From the NCBI GenBank assembly GCA_027924645.1, contig BSBN01000860.1, forward strand, positions 5,146,001-5,210,000: a stretch of DNA of 64,000 bases, given 5' to 3'. The stretch comes from Cunninghamia lanceolata. Its lineage: Eukaryota > Streptophyta > Pinopsida > Cupressales > Cupressaceae. The position numbers were made by a program, and so were the translations under genes. The notes beneath the pieces are model-generated. The model was not told the DNA's origin, did no database searches, and was given only the letters and a program-made list of their open reading frames with translations. Shown piece by piece: positions 58,803-64,000 of this stretch. Every line of letters starts with the position of its first letter. Within the stretch, counting starts at the first letter, position 1.

Positions 58803-61800
58803 TGTTACATCCCCAACTTGTGATTTAGCTTAATCTTACTTTTGCATGGTAATCGAGATGATTAACTAGATTTGAATGATTAGATGTTTGTGGAAAATAT
58901 CAGATTAATCATTGTTTATGAGGAACCTAACCAATGCTAGTTAGATATGAGATTTCAAGTTGAAATGATTATTTAATTATTATGATTTATCGATCATATG
59001 ATGATACACTAATCATGATTTTCTGGTGGTCAATTTTATCAGGAAAGTAATCATCCTTTGAAGATGGAAGGAGGGTATCATCCAGAAAGAAGAGATAGAT
59101 GTTAGGAAAAAGGGGTTAAACAACCATCTAAGTATTAGACTTTGTCCTTTGAATCCTTGCTACTAGGGTGAGTAACTCTCTCTCTCTCTTTGGTCAATTA
59201 GACTCTACTTGACATCTTTAATGTCAATTTGTCAAAAAGATGATAAATGCAAGAATGTTTTGTTGAGTCATTTGTCTATTTCGACAAAATTATTGAGGAC
59301 CCTTTGGTTCCATGTTCTTTTTCCACTTTATGTATTGTGACTATTTTATCTGATTATTTATGCCTTTTGGTGAACGATGCTTTCCAGGGAAGTAGTGCTT
59401 AACCCTATAGTCGCATCGTAAGAACGTGTCCTTATCTAATAGTGCTGATATTCTTAGCTCCTTTGATACTTATTATCCTTAAATCTTTTATATGGGAATA
59501 TCTATATAGTTGTATAAGTTATACTTGCTTTCACCCATCATGAGGTCGAACTTGTTTAATAATTATATTATTCTTTTATTTAAATGTTGTTTAAGTATTG
59601 TTAAGGGCACTCGACCAATCACCACCCGCAAGGAGTGGGAAGGAAGTGGTGATTTCCCTATTCTCCAGCCATAATTTCAACCAACCTATCGTTGAACAAA
59701 TAGGTGGTGAGCTTTAAGCTTAGCTAAAAACTATTTTTGTGATGTCATGCATGTAAGAATCGGTTATCACCGATGAGAGATAGAGAGTCTTGGTTTTTTG
59801 ACATTCACATGCATTTTGTATTGTGTGGTGTTAGGCTGTTGGAGAACTCTCTCAGGACAGAGAAAGAAAGTACTTCTTGCATAGTGGTGTCGTTACCATA
59901 GGGAATGCTTGATAGAGTCAAGCTTAAACTAGAGCTTATATAGTGCCTAGCTGATAAATTCAACTACACACCAGCTACAGGTATGAGCTATGGCTCATCA
60001 ATTACAAATCGATAATCATATATTTCAATAACAGTCTTTGATTGTTTATAATGGGCGTCGACCCATGTATAATAGGCATTGTGGTTTAATGGCTTGCGAA
60101 GCCATTTTAAACTTAAAGTTTAATATTGTGAATCATCTTTGTGTAACTGTATGATATTGTTGAGCCGCATTGAATTTTCTATGTTTGATTATAATGTTGA
60201 GGCTACACATGATACGCTGTGCATATAATAACTATGATAGCCAAACTTGGAGCTGTGACATGACAGGGTTTTAAACCCTATTTAACTTCATTAGTTTAGT
60301 GTCATCGTTATGATGACTATTTTTAAATAGTAAACACAATCTTTTCTTACTTGTGTTAACTCGTATGGGGTTGTCAATCTATGATTGGCAACTCTTGAGC
60401 CCTTAAGTTTTTTTTTTTAATGATTCACTGTGGGTAAATGATAGCCACAAAGGATTGAGAATTATTTATTATGCATAGCCTGATAGGGCGACTGCACTCT
60501 TAATAACTATGATAGCCACGAAGGATTAAGAAGTGTTTTATATGTATAGCCTGATAGGGTGACTGTTCTATCAATGATTGTGATGGTCGAGGCATCGACC
60601 TATGTTATCATTAACCAGAGCCTTGCAAGAAAGATTGAATCATACTGTGGCATAGGCTTATGATAACTATGTAATACTAATCCATATTATGAAGAAGACT
60701 GATTTGGTCTTGATGGAAAACCCTTTCTTGAACCACTATCTTAACACTATACTTATCACCTCAATGGGAATGATGTAAACTATTGATTGCATGTAATGAA
60801 AACCATCGTGCATGTATTTTATTTTGATAACTAATTAATTTCTATTGGTAATGAGAAGGTTCTTGTGGGCATATTATTTTCTTTTGGCTCCTACGAGTTC
60901 GAGCCATATTTCCTTAAGGGAATTTTTTTCTTTGAAATGTTCTTGTTCAAGAATAGAACCTTGTCTCTATATATAATGTTATGAAATAGTACGTGAATGC
61001 CTTCTTGTCGAATGGTAAAGTCACTTCTTATGAATTTGTTGTTAAGAAGGTCTCTTAAGATTAAACCTTGTTAAGGAGAGTTGACTCTATGAGTCATTAC
61101 AAGTTCACCCATTGACTTTATGAACTAACTATAAACCGTGATCTGAGGTAAACAAAATAAACTTGAAGCCAGTATGGTTAAGAGTGGAGAATATGATTAA
61201 ACCTTTTCTACATACAAGAGCAAAAAAAGTGACGTGGAGTCACTAGTTCCTGGTTACTTAAGCAACTAGAACCTTAAAATGGGTACATAATACAAAAGTC
61301 AAATGTCCAAGGGATGGACTAAGATGATTTTGAACTTAAATGTTCTAGACCGAGAAGGGTCAAATTGTGTTTACTATAGGACATGATAGCTTATAAGTCA
61401 AGTCGAGGTGGTGGACATATGACAACATTCATGTATGTAAATTGTTGGCCAAAGTAATGCATCTGTATATGCATGCATTATCGGTCCATAGTGCTCCAAA
61501 TGGCCTAATATCTCCAATAGTGTCATACATAGTTAGAGTGGATCTATAGTTGTGTGATCGAGAGGCATTATGAAGGACACATTATCAAATACTCAGATGG
61601 TTAACCTAACGGTTCCTTATATCTATCCCTTTCATGAAGGGTAGGGCCACTTTCAGGTAGGAAGTTGTGTGGGGGACTGCCAATTTGTGGTTAGTGGAAA
61701 AGCATCAAGATGATGCTCTCCTTCCCAAGCATGAGACAAGCCGAGGTTTATCAAGACAAATTTCATATGTTCCAGATACAGTGTGTTTCATTTTATGACT

Positions 61801-62070
61801 TGATGGTCAATTATTATGTATAATTTGATATTTGATGCCTTGAGCATAGCTTTGTACATGCTTAGTAAAAGTTATTCACTAATGATATGCAATTGGATAT
61901 TGTAATTGTAAGCTTTGTTATATTTTGATTTAGAATAACATGCTTAATTATCAAAATGATAATGATTCATTTTTGTTTAACTCTGATTTGGATAATCATG
62001 ATGTAATCTGATTCTTGATTAAGATGAATATTTATGTTAATTAATGATCATTATGGAATGTGATGTTACA
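58803..62070 (+). repeat. 5' LTR of gypsy element G
   Basis: About 3.27 kb, TGTTACAT...TGTTACA, an unusually long LTR as known in some plant gypsy lineages. It contains an internal tandem duplication (next entry). The 3' partner is absent from the window, so the limits rest on the terminal words and the primer site. Confidence 0.68.
60425..60580. repeat. Imperfect ~72-bp tandem duplication in LTR of G
   Basis: Two units share 'gatagccac.aaggatt' and 'atagcctgatagggcgactg', ending in 'ctctta' or 'ctatca'. A related 'aactatgatagcca' word occurs earlier near 60230. Such repeats in LTRs often hold promoter elements; nothing more specific is seen. Confidence 0.65.
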
Positions 62071-62072
62071 TA

Positions 62073-62084
62073 TGGTATTAGAGT
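62073..62084 (+). promoter_or_regulatory. Primer binding site of gypsy element G
   Basis: Reads TGGTATTAGAGT two bases after the LTR end, an initiator tRNA-Met site with two changes. Confidence 0.65.
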
Positions 62085-62315
62085 TACTAGGTTCAATACA
62101 TGGACCTATGAGCTCACTACTTGATGGTTACTTTATATCCAACATTAACATATGCTAATGATTGGGTGTTCTATGCTAGAATGGTAAGAATTAAAATAAC
62201 ACCCCAAAAGAAGGTAACCGAACATGGATGTTACCTATGTCATCAAAAGGTCTTGAGGGAATGAGCCTCAAGAATGAGAAGACTTGAATAGACTGGATGC
62301 TTAGTAGGAGCATGG

Positions 62316-63890
62316 TTGAATGATGAGGAGACCTTTGCTGATGCTGTGAAATGCATTAAGCAGGAGTTAAGGAAAGCATATAGGATGGCTGCCCCTAACT
62401 CTACTGATGCATCAGCAGAACCCTCTGCACCTAAAGCACCAACTGTGGAAAATAATCCTAGGGATTATGATGTATGCAAAGAGGCTGTGAAGGAGTACCT
62501 GGATGTACCTCCACCTCTTGAAAACTAAAATGATAAATCTTAAGGTTGAGAAAAGAAAATGGGAAGTTATCCCAAACTATAAATGACTTGCAGTAGCAAG
62601 CTGTAAACAAAATTTTATAATTTTGATGGATTATATGTAATCCAATGAAAACTATAATGTAATTGAAAAATTATGACAATCTTTCCTGTCTTGTTAAATA
62701 TTACATGATTGAGAATAGATTTGTCTTATGGATGAATTCAATGACATGGAAAAACTAATCTGTGATTAACCTACAAACTTCAAGAAGAAGTAGATTGCAA
62801 CAAAGGTTCAAATAAGAACTAGGATGGGAGAAAGCCAGGATGAAGGTCAACCTTTAGGGCACTTTGAAACTAAACTTGGCTAGATTATTGCCTTGCTTCA
62901 AGACAAAAGAGCGAGAGTAGGAACTCTTGAATAGGAAATTAGGGGTCAGCAAGGACCCAGGTGGGATGCCTATGATGGGGGTTATGACAAGACACATCAT
63001 AATTATACCACCCAAAGTGAGCATGGAGAAAATAACTCCAAGGCTAGACAGGAAGTGGATAGAAGGAACCATATGGCTATAGAACTATCCTGAGACATGA
63101 AAAAGGTTATGCCTCCTAAATTTGATGTATCTGTAAGCGGAGATGCTGTGGAGGCATCGCTTACAGAAATGGAAAAGTATTTTGAAGTTAGGAACTATAA
63201 TGAGGTCACTAAAGTAGTATGGGGGGCATTCCAACTGGCAGGTGAAGCATCCACATGGTCGATGAATAAAAAGATGGAACCAGGCTTGAGGTCTACAAGC
63301 CTTACATGGGATAGGTTCATGGAACTTTTTAGGCAAAGATGGTTGTCACGGTTGTTCTATGATCATAAGCTTATAGACTTTCAGAATCTGAAACAGGCTG
63401 ATCTATATGTGAATGAATATTGGGAAAAGTTCACCTGCTTGCTTAAATATGTGTCACAATACCAACAAGATGAGAGATTTTGTAGTGAATTTTATAATGG
63501 GATTGAACGCCCAGATTGGGCGTGAGGTTGATGTTCATGGTCCTACTTCAATGGACCAGGTCTATGAAAAGGCCATCAAACACGAATAAAAACTGAAAGC
63601 TATGTCAGCTTATAGAGAAAGGAACCGAAAGAGATACAATTGGTCCCAATCCTTGCAATCCTCTAAGAAAAAGGGGAAGAAACAAGATTTTACTAAGAAA
63701 ATGATAAGGGGACCAAGCATAGGCAAATTGAGTCCAAGGGAGAGAAAAAGGGCAATAACTACTCCAAGAAGAATGGAGACAATTCTGGAAAACCTTAGGA
63801 GAGGTGAGGACAAGTGGGAGGGTGCTACACATGTGGCGGACATCATTACACCAACCAGTGTCCTAACAAGACACAAGGAGCACTTGTAGC
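62316..63890 (+). pseudogene. Ty3/gypsy gag of element G
   Basis: Frames 62316-62528 (N-terminal, acidic, Pro/Ala-rich) and about 62824-63072 lead to the capsid block 63097-63525. This holds MPPKFDVSVSGDAVEASLTEMEKYFEV, AFQLAGEASTWS and LTWDRFMELFRQRWLSRL, the hallmark order of Retrotrans_gag (PF03732). After a frame change at about 63520 come EVDVHGPTSMDQVYEKAIKHE and a basic region, then the zinc knuckle CYTCGGHHYTNQC at about 63811-63849. The frame then runs into the host junction. Stops between the blocks and the missing pol show it is dead. Confidence 0.85.
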
Positions 63891-64000
63891 CTTGAGTGCC
63901 TCTGCCTTCACTCTTGCTTTACTTATTTCTTCATCTGTGAACCCATGGCTCTTGGCAAATTCCTCTACATTCTTGAAAAAACCCCATAAAGTTGCATTTT
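63888..64000 (-). pseudogene. ORF2 of element R1, upstream part, cut by window end
   Basis: The minus strand reads LWGFFKNVEEFAKSHGFTDE then EISKARVKAEALKA. The second half parallels residues about 400-425 of the intact ORF2 (VEHIAQGLGISKEALDASREKRRKAEE). Its frame is continuous with the frame that begins at 58802 on the other side of element G. The rest of the N-terminal region lies beyond the window. Confidence 0.72.

Larger units (their letters stand above)
58803..63882 (+). mobile_element. Ty3/gypsy LTR retrotransposon G, 3'-truncated (5' LTR plus gag)
   Basis: Starts TGTTACATCCCC, has a long LTR to 62070 (ending GATGTTACA), a primer site and a gag gene, then stops abruptly after the gag zinc knuckle. 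No pol or 3' LTR. CTTGT lies just before the element (58798-58802) and again at 63883-63887, where the interrupted R1 ORF2 resumes in frame. A full insertion followed by deletion between the CACTTGT in gag and the one at the downstream flank explains this. Confidence 0.78.

Noticed and set aside
57790..58828. Plus-strand Phe/Ser/Leu-rich frames resembling membrane segments
   Set aside because: Antisense shadows of the charged region of the R1 ORF2 pseudogene.

Overview
This is plant nuclear DNA made almost entirely of nested transposable elements; I found no intact ordinary host gene. The evidence is: plant-type Ty1/copia and Ty3/gypsy proteins, initiator-tRNA-Met primer sites, a CACTA (En/Spm) transposase with plant-only accessory domains, a broken plant PPR gene, and about 2 kb of CCCTAAA-type telomere-like repeats away from a chromosome end. 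Deep nesting plus interstitial telomere-like DNA suggests a very large seed-plant genome, perhaps a conifer. That last step is inference; no species-diagnostic gene is present. || Layout, outermost first. (1) An old minus-strand LTR element, here called R1. One LTR appears at 1-979 and 56277-56609, and its large non-pol ORF (ORF2) at 56842-58802 and 63888-64000. (2) A putative CACTA transposon with inverted ends at 980 and 56276. It would split the R1 LTR and hold most of the window: 12-bp subterminal arrays, two decayed ORF2-type genes (2207-8051 and 48268-51640), a PPR pseudogene, a SET-domain gene remnant (31498-33507), the transposase (33742-37790 plus 45481-45630), and telomere-like satellite (53870-56030). 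(3) Inside it, Copia element A (17840-28989, target duplication GAAAT), itself carrying a solo LTR (18292-19759) and a small non-autonomous LTR element B (20924-23364). (4) In the CACTA transposase tail, element C (38033-45480, target duplication CTACA), a very young non-autonomous LTR retrotransposon. (5) In the R1 ORF2, a gypsy element G with a long 5' LTR and gag but no pol or 3' LTR (58803-63882). || The most interesting object is element C. Its LTRs differ at only two places that I found in about 1,092 bp. It has a clean primer site, polypurine tract and target duplication, and two open frames: a gag-like protein with a coiled coil and four zinc knuckles, and an intact 1,044-residue ORF2. 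It has no protease, integrase or reverse transcriptase. ORF2 has decayed relatives elsewhere in the window, so it marks a family of elements. Elements A and C share their LTR edge, primer site, polypurine tract and a hairpin with a compensatory base change, so an A-like copia element is a candidate supplier of enzymes for C. A second highlight is a SET-domain-like gene with a possible DNA-binding motif directly upstream of the CACTA transposase. All reading was by eye; alignments and family assignments have not been checked computationally.
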